Counted from the stretch's first letter, positions 7,766 to 16,792 are shown. The stretch: 64,000 bases of DNA from Streptomyces sp. NBC_00078 (GCF_026343335.1 NZ_JAPELX010000001.1:8184001-8248000), one strand, 5' to 3'. Made by a program: numbers and translations. Notes: generated by a model not told the origin, from the sequence alone.

Positions 7766-8379
7766 CGACGAGGACCGAGCACGTGGAGATCGAGGGTGTC
7801 CGCCTCCTGGCCACGCTCACGACGGGCGGCGAGACGGGACTTCTCGCGCTGCACGGCAGCAACGAGGGCGGTACCGCCGAACTCGCGCGCTCCGTGGCCG
7901 AGCGCTGCGGTGCCACCAGCCTGGTCTTCACCCAGCCCGGCGCGCGGGAGCCGGTGCACATCCCGTCCCCGCGCATGGCCGTGGAGCACTGCGCACTCCT
8001 GCGGGTGTTCCTGTCCCACGTCGCCGTCACGGTCTCCCTGCACGGCCACATGAGACGGGCGACGCCACGGTCCATCTTCCTGGGCGGGGCCAACCGTCCC
8101 GCAGCGCACCTCTTCGCCTCGGGGCTGAGCGCCCTGCGCCCGGAGTTCGACCCGGTCACGGACCTCGCCGACATCCCCGCCGCGCTGCGGGGCGTGCACG
8201 CCAGGAACCCGGTGAACCTGACCCGCGACGGCGGAGTCCAGGTGGAACTGCCGCTCTCCGCCCGGACCCGGCGGCCGGGCTGGGACCCGGAGGTCCCCGA
8301 CACGCCTCCGCCGGCCGTCGTCGACGCCCTGGCCGCCGGCGTGGGACTGCTGGCGACCCGGCCCGTCACCCGACGCTGA
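7747..8379 (+). CDS. Poly-gamma-glutamate hydrolase family protein
   Basis: About 210 residues. The pattern (LLALHGSNEGGTAELA early, HGHMRR and ARNPVNLTRDGGVQVELP late) matches the zinc-dependent poly-gamma-glutamate hydrolase family related to Bacillus YmaC and phage PghP, which cut gamma-linked glutamate chains. No secretion signal is seen. Two GTG starts, 7747 and 7762, each have their own GAGGAG site because a 15-bp unit is tandemly duplicated. The first overlaps the LacI stop codon (GTGA), so the gene is translationally coupled to the regulator. Why a gamma-glutamyl hydrolase is coupled to a sugar regulator is unclear. Confidence 0.75.
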   Translation: MTRRRVTTRTEHVEIEGVRLLATLTTGGETGLLALHGSNEGGTAELARSVAERCGATSLVFTQPGAREPVHIPSPRMAVEHCALLRVFLSHVAVTVSLHGHMRRATPRSIFLGGANRPAAHLFASGLSALRPEFDPVTDLADIPAALRGVHARNPVNLTRDGGVQVELPLSARTRRPGWDPEVPDTPPPAVVDALAAGVGLLATRPVTRR

Positions 8380-9520
8380 CCCACGCGCCGCTCTCCGCCG
8401 AGCGCACCATCGCCTCCAGTACGGCCGCACTGTGCACGGCGTCCGGGAGCGTGGCCCCCTGGGGCCTGCCCTCCGCGATCGAGCGCAGGAAGCGGTGCGC
8501 CTCGATGACCTTCAGGTCGTCGTAGCCCATGCCGTTCGCCGCGCCCGGCTGGAACGCGCCGAACTCGCCGTCGCCCGGGCCGACGTACACCGTGCTGACC
8601 GGCTGGTCCTGGTACGTGGTGCCGCGGCCGACGCCCAGCTCGTTCATCCGGCGGAAGTCCCAGAACACCGCGCCCTCGGTGCCGTGCACCTCGAAGCCGT
8701 AGTTGTTCTGCTCGCCCACCGAGACCCGGCAGGCCTCCAGGACGCCGCGGGCGCCGGAGGCGAAGCGCAGCAGGCAGTTCACGTAGTCCTCGTTCTCGAC
8801 CGGTCCCAGCTCGCCGCCCGCGGCGCGGGTGTGGCCGGCGGTCGCGCCGGTGGGGCGGGCCCGCTCGGGGATGAACACGGCGGTGTCGGCGGTCAGCGAG
8901 ACGATGTCGCCGAGCAGGAACCGGGCCAGGTCCGCGCCGTGCGAGGCCAGGTCGCCGAGCACGCCGCTGCCGCCGCGCTGCTTCTCGTAGCGCCAGGTCA
9001 GGGCGGATTCGGGGTGGGCGGCGTAGTCGCTGAACAGACGCACGCGGACATGGGTGACGGTGCCGATGGCGCCCGAGGAGATGAGTTCGCGGGCGGCCTC
9101 GACGGCGGGCGCGTTGCGGTAGTTGAAGCCGACGGCTCCCTGGACGCCCGCTTTGGCCACCGCATCTGCGACCGCCTGCGCGTCCGCCGTACTCAGCCCG
9201 ACCGGCTTCTCGATCCAGATGTGCTTGCCGGCCTCGGCCATCGCGACGCCGATCTCACGGTGCAGGAAGTTCGGGGCGGTGATGCTGACCGCCTGGACCC
9301 GCGGGTCCCCGGCCACCTCGCGCCAGTCCCGGGTGGTCGAGGCGAACCCGAACTGCGCGGCGGCCTCCTCGGCCCGGCCCGGCACCTCCTCGGCGACCGT
9401 CACCAGCCGTGGGCGCAGGCCCAGCCGCGGGAAGTGGTGCGGGACGCGGGCGTACGCCTGGGTGTGCACCCGGCCCATCCAGCCGAACCCGACGACGGCG
9501 ACACCGAGCGAATCCACCAT
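8366..9520 (-). CDS. Gfo/Idh/MocA family oxidoreductase
   Basis: 384 residues from ATG 9520 (AGAGGGG ribosome site); an in-frame earlier ATG would overlap the operator and is rejected. The Rossmann motif VVGFGWMGRVHTQAYA is at the N-terminus, the family lysine is in HIWIEKPVGLS, and the substrate domain contains GGSGVLGDLASHGADL. It likely oxidises a sugar or inositol derivative with NAD(P). It diverges from a second LacI-family regulator at 9654, with a perfect TGGACCGGTCCA operator just upstream. Its 3' end overlaps the convergent poly-gamma-glutamate hydrolase gene by 14 bp. Confidence 0.92.
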   Translation of the reverse strand: MVDSLGVAVVGFGWMGRVHTQAYARVPHHFPRLGLRPRLVTVAEEVPGRAEEAAAQFGFASTTRDWREVAGDPRVQAVSITAPNFLHREIGVAMAEAGKHIWIEKPVGLSTADAQAVADAVAKAGVQGAVGFNYRNAPAVEAARELISSGAIGTVTHVRVRLFSDYAAHPESALTWRYEKQRGGSGVLGDLASHGADLARFLLGDIVSLTADTAVFIPERARPTGATAGHTRAAGGELGPVENEDYVNCLLRFASGARGVLEACRVSVGEQNNYGFEVHGTEGAVFWDFRRMNELGVGRGTTYQDQPVSTVYVGPGDGEFGAFQPGAANGMGYDDLKVIEAHRFLRSIAEGRPQGATLPDAVHSAAVLEAMVRSAESGAWVSVG

Positions 9521-9533
9521 GACAGCCCCTCTT

Positions 9534-9649
9534 TGGACCGGTCCATATCTTGTCCAGGCCACCCTGAAGCCCGTGCTCAGCGACTGTCAACCCTCACCGG
9601 AGCTTCACCGGAGCCTTTGACAGGCCATGGCAGCCCGTGGAACGGTCCA
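9534..9649. promoter_or_regulatory. Paired LacI-type operators in a divergent promoter
   Basis: A perfect palindrome TGGACCGGTCCA (9534-9545) lies 14 bp before the dehydrogenase start. A one-mismatch copy TGGAACGGTCCA (9638-9649) lies 5 bp before the LacI start. The same motif at both ends of the 133-bp gap strongly suggests that the regulator controls both genes, perhaps by looping. Confidence 0.78.
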
Positions 9650-9653
9650 CAGC

Positions 9654-10658
9654 ATGAAAGCGCCGACGATCCGCGATGTGGCCGAGCGGGCCGGGGTGTC
9701 CAAGTCGCTGGTCTCGCTCGTGCTGCGCGGCGCCGACCAGGTGCGGCCCGAGAAGCGGGAGGCCGTGCTGCGGGCGGTGCGGGAGCTCGGCTACCGGCCC
9801 AACGCGGCCGCGCGCAGCCTCAGCGAGCAGCGCACCCGCACGGTCGGCGTGCTCCTCAACGACCTGCGCAACCCCTGGTTCGTCGACCTGCTCGACGGCC
9901 TCAACTCACTCCTGCACGACCACGGCCTGCGGATGCTGCTGGCGGACGCCCGCCTCAACCGCCGCACCGGCCAGGACCCCGCCGACCCGCTTCTGGACCT
10001 GCGGGTGGACGGCCTCGTCGTCGTCGGCACCCTGCCCGACCCGGCAGCCCTCGGCAGGGCCGCCGAGCGCATCCCCGTGGTCGTCGCGGGCGCCCGCGAA
10101 CCGGCCCCGGCGGGCGTTGACGTCGTGGCCGGCGACGACGAGCACGGCGCCCGGCTGGTCACCGAGCACTTCATCGGGCTCGGCCACCGGCGCATCGCGC
10201 ACATCGCGGGCTACGGCGCCGTCGGCGAGCTGCGCAGGCGGAGCTTCGAGGCGACGATGCGGGCGCACGGCCTCGCGGACCGGGCACCGGTCGAGCCGAG
10301 CGACATGACCGAGGAGGGCGGCTACCGCACCGCCGTGCGTCTGCTGAGCCGCCCCGGCCGGCCCACCGCCCTCTTCGCCGTCAACGACATAGCCTCCGTC
10401 GGCGCGATCTCGGCCGCGGAGGAGCTGGGTCTGCGCGTCCCGCACGACGTGTCCGTGGTCGGCTACGACAACACGAGCATCTCCCGCCTGCGCCACGTCT
10501 GGCTGACCACGGTCGACAGCGCCGGCCACGAGCTGGGGCGCCGGGCGGCCCGCTGCCTCCTGGACCGCTTCGAGCGGCCGGGGGGAGAGGGCCGACTGAG
10601 CCTGACGGCACCGACGTTGGAGATCCGCGGCACGACAGCCGCACCGCTCACGAACTGA
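9654..10658 (+). CDS. LacI family transcriptional regulator
   Basis: 334 residues. The N-terminus PTIRDVAERAGVSKSLVSLV is a canonical LacI helix-turn-helix. The hinge YRPNAAARSLSEQRT and a sugar-sensing core follow (VGVLLNDLRNPWFVDL, GLVVVGTLPD, AVNDIASVGAI). I chose ATG 9654 because the HTH starts four residues in; the upstream ATG at 9627 would place the start before the operator. It probably represses the divergent Gfo/Idh/MocA dehydrogenase and itself through two matching palindromes, responding to the dehydrogenase's substrate or product. Confidence 0.94.
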   Translation: MKAPTIRDVAERAGVSKSLVSLVLRGADQVRPEKREAVLRAVRELGYRPNAAARSLSEQRTRTVGVLLNDLRNPWFVDLLDGLNSLLHDHGLRMLLADARLNRRTGQDPADPLLDLRVDGLVVVGTLPDPAALGRAAERIPVVVAGAREPAPAGVDVVAGDDEHGARLVTEHFIGLGHRRIAHIAGYGAVGELRRRSFEATMRAHGLADRAPVEPSDMTEEGGYRTAVRLLSRPGRPTALFAVNDIASVGAISAAEELGLRVPHDVSVVGYDNTSISRLRHVWLTTVDSAGHELGRRAARCLLDRFERPGGEGRLSLTAPTLEIRGTTAAPLTN

Positions 10659-10681
10659 CGCCGTTCACAGCATGGCGCCGT

Positions 10682-11026
10682 TCACGGGGTGATGGCGTAC
10701 GCCTTCCGCAGCGTCTCGTGCACCGTCCAAGTCGTACGGTCGCCCTCGCGCAGGACGGCCATGTCCCCGGGCCTCACCGTCAGCGTGGGCCCGCCCTCGA
10801 CCTCGACGGTCGCCGACCCGCTGATGACGACGAACAGTTCGTCGGCCTCCGTGTCGGTGACGACGCCGGGCGTGATCTGCCAGATGCCGCGGATCTGCTT
10901 CCCGTCCGCGGACTCCCAGACGACCTTGCCGGTCACCTCCGGAGTCCCGGACACGATCTGCTCCGGGTCGAGGGGCTCGGGCCTCAGCTCGGCGTCCGGG
11001 ATGTGCACAACGAAGCTGTGGGTCAT
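10682..11026 (-). CDS. Small cupin domain protein
   Basis: A 114-residue single cupin barrel of the RmlC-like DUF861 type. The conserved segments are TDTEADELFVVISGSATVEV and VRPGDMAVLREGDRTTWTVHE, the latter typical of (S)-ureidoglycine aminohydrolase-like cupins. The family's usual metal-binding histidines are largely replaced (EADE, then a single His in TVHE), so catalysis is doubtful and it may bind a small ligand. It is convergent with the LacI gene and has no operon partner. Confidence 0.85.
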   Translation of the reverse strand: MTHSFVVHIPDAELRPEPLDPEQIVSGTPEVTGKVVWESADGKQIRGIWQITPGVVTDTEADELFVVISGSATVEVEGGPTLTVRPGDMAVLREGDRTTWTVHETLRKAYAITP

Positions 11027-11147
11027 GGGCCGACCCTAACGAGGTCGCCGGGCGCCGTGCGTGGACACTGTGTGCGCTGTCGGCCCGGGCGGGAGGACAC
11101 TTCGTCGCGACTGGCGGCCCCGCGGGCGCCGGGTGATCGTGGAGGGC

Positions 11148-11660
11148 ATGGCGCAGACCACGACGGCCGTCCCCGGGCCACGGCAGCACGACACCCGCGA
11201 GGCCGTCCTCTTCGGCGGCGTCTACGGCGCCGTACTGGCCTGCTCCATGGTCGCGGCGCTCAGCCAGTACGGCCACACGTCCCGGGCCAGCCGCCGCTAC
11301 GACGCGCTCTGGCTGCTGGTCACCGCGCTTGCCTCGGCTCTCGCCCACGGCTACGCGCACTACATCGCCGAACGTGAACCGCACCGCCGCTGGGACGTCC
11401 TGCGCGCCCTCGTCGACGAGTGGCCTCTGGTCACGGCCGTGCTGCCGACGGTGCTGCTGCTCGCCGGGGCGGGCTGGGGCTGGTGGCCGCCGAAGGGGGT
11501 GGAGTACGCGGCGTTCGTGCTGAACATCGTCCTGCTGTTCACGCTCGGACTGGTGACGGCGCTGCGGTCGCACCGCTCCTCGCCCGTCGCCGTTCTGATC
11601 GGTCTGGTGGACGCTCTGCTGGGCGTGATCGTCGTCGTGGCCAACGCGATCATCAAGTGA
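11148..11660 (+). CDS. Small integral membrane protein, unknown function
   Basis: 170 residues from ATG 11148, chosen because GGAGGG lies just upstream. Roughly four hydrophobic helices are visible: EAVLFGGVYGAVLACSMVAA, ALWLLVTALASALAHGYAHY, the LVTAVLPTVLLLAGAGWGW region, and a C-terminal pair ending in VIVVVANAIIK. No catalytic motif is apparent. Similar lone four-helix proteins are common in Streptomyces and uncharacterised. The next gene starts 38 bp downstream, so they may be cotranscribed. Confidence 0.75.
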   Translation: MAQTTTAVPGPRQHDTREAVLFGGVYGAVLACSMVAALSQYGHTSRASRRYDALWLLVTALASALAHGYAHYIAEREPHRRWDVLRALVDEWPLVTAVLPTVLLLAGAGWGWWPPKGVEYAAFVLNIVLLFTLGLVTALRSHRSSPVAVLIGLVDALLGVIVVVANAIIK

Positions 11661-11698
11661 GGGCGCCAACCACCCCCGTCCTGCCTTAGGGTCTGCGC

Positions 11699-12292
11699 GT
11701 GGGGACGGACATGGACGGCGCCATCGAACGCCGAAACACGGACGGGTACTGGCAGTTGGAGGTCGATCTGCTGGACTTCCGGCCGCCGCGGGACTACGTC
11801 GCCTGGGACTGTCTCTTCGGCGTGCGCGGGACGGGGGACGTGGAGCGTCCGCTGTTCGCCGACCGCGGACTGCCGGACGACGTCTCGGAACCGGTACGCG
11901 AAGCAGCCGTCGGCGACTACCAGCACAGCCACACCCACGTGAGCTGGGCCGAGGTCGCCGCGGCGGACTGGGACGCGCCGCTCGCGGCCCGGCCCGCCTG
12001 GTACTGGGCGCACAGGTCGGATCCGGGAGGCGAGCACCTCGTACGGGTGACCCCTACCCTGCGCGAGGCCGCCGCCCGCACCTTCGGATCGGACCTGCTC
12101 CTGGCGCCGCCGGAATGGCCTCCCGGTGCCGAGGTGCCTCTCGACGGCGCGGTGTACCGCCCGGTGGTCCTCACGGCGCGGATGCTCGCCCCGCCGGACG
12201 AGGGAACCTGGGCACAGGTGTGGAGCACGGTGCGGCACCTGGCGGCCGAGCACGGCGACGAGGACGTACGGCTCGTCGTCTGGTTCGGTTGA
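11699..12292 (+). CDS. Hypothetical cytosolic protein
   Basis: 197 residues if started at GTG 11699 or 193 from ATG 11711; neither has a strong ribosome site. It is acidic and rich in Trp and aromatic residues (GYWQLEVDLLDFRPPRDYVA, WAEVAAADWDAPLAARPAWY) with no signal peptide or membrane helix. I recognise no family. It ends 26 bp before the ring-cleavage dioxygenase and may share its transcript, but nothing in the sequence suggests an aromatic-degradation role. Confidence 0.7.
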   Translation: MGTDMDGAIERRNTDGYWQLEVDLLDFRPPRDYVAWDCLFGVRGTGDVERPLFADRGLPDDVSEPVREAAVGDYQHSHTHVSWAEVAAADWDAPLAARPAWYWAHRSDPGGEHLVRVTPTLREAAARTFGSDLLLAPPEWPPGAEVPLDGAVYRPVVLTARMLAPPDEGTWAQVWSTVRHLAAEHGDEDVRLVVWFG

Positions 12293-12318
12293 CCCGCGCA
12301 CCGGGGAAAGGAGCCGAC

Positions 12319-13203
12319 ATGACCACAGACGCCACAAAGGCGACGCACGCCACCGACGCGACGGTCACGGACGAGGCGGTGAGCAGCCTCGACGGCACCG
12401 CCGATCCGCGCCTGCGCGAGCTGCTCACCGGCCTGATCCGCCACCTCCACGCCTTCGCGCGCGAGACGCGGCTGACGCAGGAGGAGTGGGAGCGGGCGGT
12501 CGGCTTCCTCACGGCCACCGGGCAGACGTGCACGGACACCCGACAGGAGTTCATCCTCCTGTCGGACGTCCTGGGCCTGTCGATGCTGGTCGAGACGATC
12601 AACGGCGACCGCGCCCCCGGCGCCACCGAGTCGACGGTCCTCGGCCCCTTCCACATGACCGAGTCCCCGGTGCGCGAACTCGGCGCGAACATCGACCTGG
12701 TGGGCGGCGGCGAGCCCTGCGTGGTCAGCGGCCGTGTGCTGTCCCGCGACGGAACCGCGCTGCCGGGCGCCGTCGTCGACGTCTGGCAGGCCGACGGGAA
12801 CGGCTTCTACGACGTCCAGCGCCCCGAAGAGCAGCCGCCGGGCAACGGCCGCGGACTGTTCACCGCGGACACCGAGGGCCGCTTCTGGTTCCGCACCTGC
12901 GTGCCGAGCCCGTACCCGATCCCCACGGACGGCCCGGTCGGCGACCTCCTGCGCGCGAGTGCCCGCCACCCCTACCGACCGGCCCACATCCACTTCATCG
13001 CCTCGGCCGCAGGGCATGCGCCGGTCACCACGCACATCTTCGTCGCGGGCAGCGACTACCTCGACTCGGACGCGGTGTTCGCCGTCAAGCCGAGCCTCGT
13101 CCAGGACTTCACCGTGACGGACGACCCTTCCCGGGCACGGGAGTTCGGCGTCGCGAACCCGTTCCGGCACGCCCGCTTCGACCTCGTGCTGGAGCGCTCG
13201 TGA
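12319..13203 (+). CDS. Intradiol dioxygenase, probable hydroxyquinol 1,2-dioxygenase
   Basis: 294 residues with an N-terminal helical dimerisation region (residues 30-110) and a beta-sandwich catalytic domain. The four Fe(III) ligands are all present: Tyr164 (NGFYDVQ), Tyr199 (PSPYPIPTDGP), His223 and His225 (RPAHIHF). It would cleave a catechol-type ring between the hydroxyls. Because the next gene encodes a maleylacetate reductase, the substrate is most likely hydroxyquinol (giving maleylacetate), the central intermediate of resorcinol-type catabolism, rather than catechol. ATG 12319 is preceded by AAAGGAG. The gene's TGA overlaps the GTG of the reductase. Confidence 0.92.
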   Translation: MTTDATKATHATDATVTDEAVSSLDGTADPRLRELLTGLIRHLHAFARETRLTQEEWERAVGFLTATGQTCTDTRQEFILLSDVLGLSMLVETINGDRAPGATESTVLGPFHMTESPVRELGANIDLVGGGEPCVVSGRVLSRDGTALPGAVVDVWQADGNGFYDVQRPEEQPPGNGRGLFTADTEGRFWFRTCVPSPYPIPTDGPVGDLLRASARHPYRPAHIHFIASAAGHAPVTTHIFVAGSDYLDSDAVFAVKPSLVQDFTVTDDPSRAREFGVANPFRHARFDLVLERS

Positions 13204-14282
13204 AGGACGTCCTCGACTTCTCCTACGAGTCCCGGCCCGGGCGGGTCGTCTTCCGGCCCGGCGCGGCCACCACCGCGACGGCCGGTGAGGCCGCGGGGCT
13301 GGGCCTGCGGCGGCTGCTGGTGGTGTGCGGCCGCCACGGCGCGGACACCGCGCGGGCGGTCGCCGACTCGCTCGGCCCCGCCTGCGTGGGCCTGCACGAC
13401 GGGGCCCGGATGCATGTACCCGCCGAGGTCGCCGACCGGGCCGTGGAGGTGGCCCGTGCGGCCGGCGCCGACGGACTCGTGGCCGTCGGCGGCGGTTCCT
13501 CGATCGGCCTGGGCAAGGCGATCGCCCTGCGCACCGGCCTGCCGCTGATCGCCGTACCCTCCACATACTCCGGCTCGGAGATGACCCCCGTCTGGGGCCT
13601 GACCGAACACGGCGTCAAACGCACCGGCCGCGATCCCGTCGTCCTGCCGCGCAGCGTCGTCTACGACCCCGCCCTCACCCTCTCCCTCCCCGTACCGCTC
13701 TCCGTCACCAGCGGCATCAACGCGATCGCCCACGCCGTAGAGGCGCTGTACGCCCCCGACACCTCACCACTGATCACGCTGATGGCGGAGGAGGGCGTAC
13801 GGGCCATGACGGTGGCGCTCCCCGCGCTGGCCGACGCCCCGGACTCCCTTCCGGACCGCGGCCGTGCCCTGTACGGCGCCTGGCTGTGCGGGTCCTGCCT
13901 CGGCGCCACCACCATGGGCCTGCACCACAAGCTGTGCCACGTCCTCGGCGGCACCTTCGGCCTGCCGCACGCCGAGACACACACGGTGGTCCTGCCGTAC
14001 GCCCTCGCCTACAACGCGCCCGCGGCCCCCGAAGCGGCCGCCACCGTGGCCCGCGCGCTGGACACGACCGACGCCCCGAACGCCCTGAGAGACCTGGCCG
14101 AGAGCCTCGGCGCCCCCCGCTCCCTCGCCGAACTGGGCCTGAAAGAAGCCGACTTGGCCAAGGCGGCCGGCCAAACCGTCGGCCAGGCATACGCCAACCC
14201 GCGCGAGGTGACCGTGGAAGGGGCGCTTGCCGTGCTGCGGGCGGCATTCGAGGGCGGTCCGCCGGAGTTCTCCGGCGTCTGA
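13200..14282 (+). CDS. Maleylacetate reductase
   Basis: 360 residues of the iron-containing alcohol dehydrogenase superfamily, of the type that reduces maleylacetate to 3-oxoadipate with NAD(P)H. Visible elements are the nucleotide-binding AVGGGSSIGLGKAIAL, AVPSTYSGSEMTPVWGL, the helix GINAIAHAVEALYAP, and the histidine-rich GLHHKLCHVLGGTFGLPHAE. It begins with GTG overlapping the dioxygenase stop (GTGA), so the two are translationally coupled and form a minimal hydroxyquinol pathway. The product would enter the 3-oxoadipate pathway, which is not in this window. No hydroxylase is adjacent. Confidence 0.92.
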   Translation: MKDVLDFSYESRPGRVVFRPGAATTATAGEAAGLGLRRLLVVCGRHGADTARAVADSLGPACVGLHDGARMHVPAEVADRAVEVARAAGADGLVAVGGGSSIGLGKAIALRTGLPLIAVPSTYSGSEMTPVWGLTEHGVKRTGRDPVVLPRSVVYDPALTLSLPVPLSVTSGINAIAHAVEALYAPDTSPLITLMAEEGVRAMTVALPALADAPDSLPDRGRALYGAWLCGSCLGATTMGLHHKLCHVLGGTFGLPHAETHTVVLPYALAYNAPAAPEAAATVARALDTTDAPNALRDLAESLGAPRSLAELGLKEADLAKAAGQTVGQAYANPREVTVEGALAVLRAAFEGGPPEFSGV

Positions 14283-14609
14283 CCGCTGTGGCTCCGGTGG
14301 TTGACGCGCACGCCGGTCCGCGGGAGCCGCTGCGGAGATGAGCGGCTTCAGGTCCGAGGGGTTCCTCGGCATCACCGGGGTGTGGGACACCAAGCGCAAG
14401 GCGATGGAATGCCTCGGCGCCCAACAGCCCTGCGCGGCTCGAAGCCGGGCGCACCGACCGGCGACCGGCCACCGTCGAGGAGGCGGGGCCGACGTCCGGC
14501 GTGTGTGGTGCCTGAACGTGGTGGTCGTACTCGGTACGGGCAGCCGGGTGTTGGTGCGAAGGGATGCGTAGCGGCCTCGCGGTGGGCGTGGGGACGGGAC
14601 ACTGAAGCC
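14283..14609. other. Intergenic stretch without a supported gene
   Basis: The 327 bp between the maleylacetate reductase and the histidine kinase contain only short frames with poor codon bias on both strands. I see no RNA gene or strong hairpin. It must hold the promoter for the two-component pair. Confidence 0.5.
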
Positions 14610-16109
14610 ATGCACGACTCACCTGCGGGAGCGACGCCTCCGTCGACGCGCGGCGGCTTCGCCCGCGGCGCCGGTTCGGGGACCGGCGGCCGCGCGGCCG
14701 AGGACGCGGCCGCGCCCGCCAAGGGCCGGACCGCCCGTGGCGCTGGGGCCTCCGGCGTGATTCCCGCGGCCCGGCGGCCGACGGGAGCCGGCGTCGGCCG
14801 GTTGCGGTCTGTGCCGGCTGCCCCGTTCACCCGTCGTGCCTGGGCCGAGGCCGCGTACTGTCTGGCCGGCTTCCCCGTTGCCGTGGTCGGATTCGTCCTC
14901 GTCCTCGTGCTGCTCGCCCTCGGCACCGGCCTCACCGTCTCCCTCATCGGTGCCGTCCTCGGGCTGCTGCTCGTCGTGACCTCGGCAGCTCTCGCCCGCG
15001 CCTTCGCCGCCGTGTACCGCGGGCTGGCCGCAGGGCTGCTGGGGGAGCGGGTGCAGGCACCGCCGCCGCTGAGGCCCGCCGGCAAGTCCTTCGCACGGCT
15101 GGACGCACGGCTGCGGGACGCCGCCGGATGGCGCTCGGTGGCGTACGTACTGGTCAAGCTGCCTGTCGCGGCGCTGGAGCTGTATGCCGTGGCCTGGTGG
15201 TTCACCGGCCTGTTCAACCTGTCGGCGCCGCTGCGCTGGGCCGGCTTCGGCCAGCGGCCGCAGCACGGCATGGAGGGCGCGCCGACCATCACCCCCATCC
15301 CGGTCGGCGGCGGTGCCCCGCACAGCACCACCTTCGCCGGGACCTTCGTGGCCGCCGCCATCGGCGTCGCCACGCTCCTCGCGGCGCCCTGGGTCACCCG
15401 CGGTACCGTCGCCGTGGACCGCTGGCTGGTGCGTGCCCTGCTGGGGCCCGGTGAACTCGCCCAGCGAGTACGGAACTTGGAGGAAACCCGCGCCCTCGCC
15501 GTTGACGACTCCGCGGCCCGGCTGCGGCGGCTGGAGCGGGACCTGCACGACGGCGCGCAGGTACGACTCGTCGCGCTGGCCATGAGCCTCGACATGGCGA
15601 AGGAACGGCTGGGCGCGGAAGGCGAACCGGTCGCCGACCCCGATCGGTTGCGCCGACTGATCGAGACCGCCCACAGCAACGCCACCGAAGCCCTCACCGA
15701 GCTGCGCGACCTGGCCCGGGGCCTCCACCCGCCCGTGCTGGACGACGGCCTGCCCGACGCGCTCGCGACCCTGGCGGCACGCAGCACCGTACCCGTGGAG
15801 CTGGCCGTGGACGTCCCGGAGCGGCCCACGCCGGCGATCGAGACGATCGCCTACTTCTGCGCCGCCGAGATGCTCACCAACGTCATCAAACACAGCGGTG
15901 CCCGCCGCGCGGTCCTCGGCGTCAGCCAGGAGGAGGGCCTGCTGCGGATGAGAGTGACGGACGACGGCCGCGGCGGCGCGACGCTCGGCACGGGCAGCGG
16001 TCTCCCGGGCCTGCTGCAGCGGGTGCGCACGGTCGACGGCACCCTGGACGTCACCAGCCCGGAGGGCGGGCCGACCGCGGTGACGGTGGCGTTGCCGCTG
16101 CACGCGTGA
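14610..16109 (+). CDS. Sensor histidine kinase (NarL/DesK type)
   Basis: 499 residues. A low-complexity Gly/Ala/Arg N-terminus (1-75) is followed by several membrane helices (about 80-145 with the sensor-domain look of the DUF-type PspC/sensor family, 175-205 and 240-265). Then come a HisKA_3 dimerisation helix with phospho-acceptor His313 (ERDLHDGAQVRLVAL) and an HATPase domain with N-box CAAEMLTNVIKHSGA and G-box DDGRGGA. It autophosphorylates in response to an unknown membrane or extracellular signal and passes the phosphate to the response regulator encoded 38 bp downstream. Confidence 0.92.
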   Translation: MHDSPAGATPPSTRGGFARGAGSGTGGRAAEDAAAPAKGRTARGAGASGVIPAARRPTGAGVGRLRSVPAAPFTRRAWAEAAYCLAGFPVAVVGFVLVLVLLALGTGLTVSLIGAVLGLLLVVTSAALARAFAAVYRGLAAGLLGERVQAPPPLRPAGKSFARLDARLRDAAGWRSVAYVLVKLPVAALELYAVAWWFTGLFNLSAPLRWAGFGQRPQHGMEGAPTITPIPVGGGAPHSTTFAGTFVAAAIGVATLLAAPWVTRGTVAVDRWLVRALLGPGELAQRVRNLEETRALAVDDSAARLRRLERDLHDGAQVRLVALAMSLDMAKERLGAEGEPVADPDRLRRLIETAHSNATEALTELRDLARGLHPPVLDDGLPDALATLAARSTVPVELAVDVPERPTPAIETIAYFCAAEMLTNVIKHSGARRAVLGVSQEEGLLRMRVTDDGRGGATLGTGSGLPGLLQRVRTVDGTLDVTSPEGGPTAVTVALPLHA

Positions 16110-16147
16110 GCAACGATCAGGGGTCGAGGCCGTGAGAGCATGCCCGT

Positions 16148-16792
16148 ATGCGCATCGTGATCGCCGAAGATGCCGCGGTGCTACGGGAGTTGCTGGCCGA
16201 GATGCTCACCGAGCGCGGCCACGAGGTGTGCGCCGCCGTCGGTGACGCCGACGCGCTGCGCGCGGCCGTGGCCGAGCACCGGCCGGACGTCGGAGTCATC
16301 GACATCCGGATGCCGCCCACCCACACGGACGAGGGCCTGCACGCCGCCGTCGACATCCGGCGGGAGCGTCCCGGTACCGGGGTTCTGCTCTTCTCCCAGT
16401 ACATCGAGACCAAGTACGCCATGAGACTGCTGGCCTCGGGCTCGGCCGGCGTCGGCTATCTGCTCAAGGACCGGGTCGCCAACGTGGCCGAGTTCACCGA
16501 CGCCCTGTCCCGGGTGGCGGCGGGCGGGACGGCCCTCGACCCCGAGGTCGTCACCCAACTCGCCGGTGCCGGCCGCCGGACCGACGCCCTCGAAACGCTG
16601 ACGGCACGAGAGCGCGAGGTGCTGGCGCTGATGGCGGAGGGCCGGTCGAACGCCGCGATCGCCCAGACGCTGGGGGTGTCGGCCGGCACGGTGGAGAAGC
16701 ATGTAACCGCCGTCTTCGGCAAGTTGGGCCTCCCGGCGTCCGAGGACGCGAACCGGCGGGTGCTGGCGGTCCTGCGCTACCTCGGCGCATGA
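16148..16792 (+). CDS. LuxR/NarL-type response regulator
   Basis: 214 residues. Receiver domain 1-120 has the acidic pair E7-D8, phospho-acceptor Asp52 in VIDIRMPP, and the conserved Lys in YLLKDRV. The C-terminal LuxR helix-turn-helix runs from about 150 to 205 (LTAREREVLALMAEGRSNAA). It forms a two-component pair with the upstream kinase. Its target genes are not evident locally. Confidence 0.95.
   Translation: MRIVIAEDAAVLRELLAEMLTERGHEVCAAVGDADALRAAVAEHRPDVGVIDIRMPPTHTDEGLHAAVDIRRERPGTGVLLFSQYIETKYAMRLLASGSAGVGYLLKDRVANVAEFTDALSRVAAGGTALDPEVVTQLAGAGRRTDALETLTAREREVLALMAEGRSNAAIAQTLGVSAGTVEKHVTAVFGKLGLPASEDANRRVLAVLRYLGA

Noticed and set aside
14338..14571. 77-codon forward ORF between the reductase and the kinase
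   Set aside because: No ribosome site, poor codon bias and no recognisable domain.
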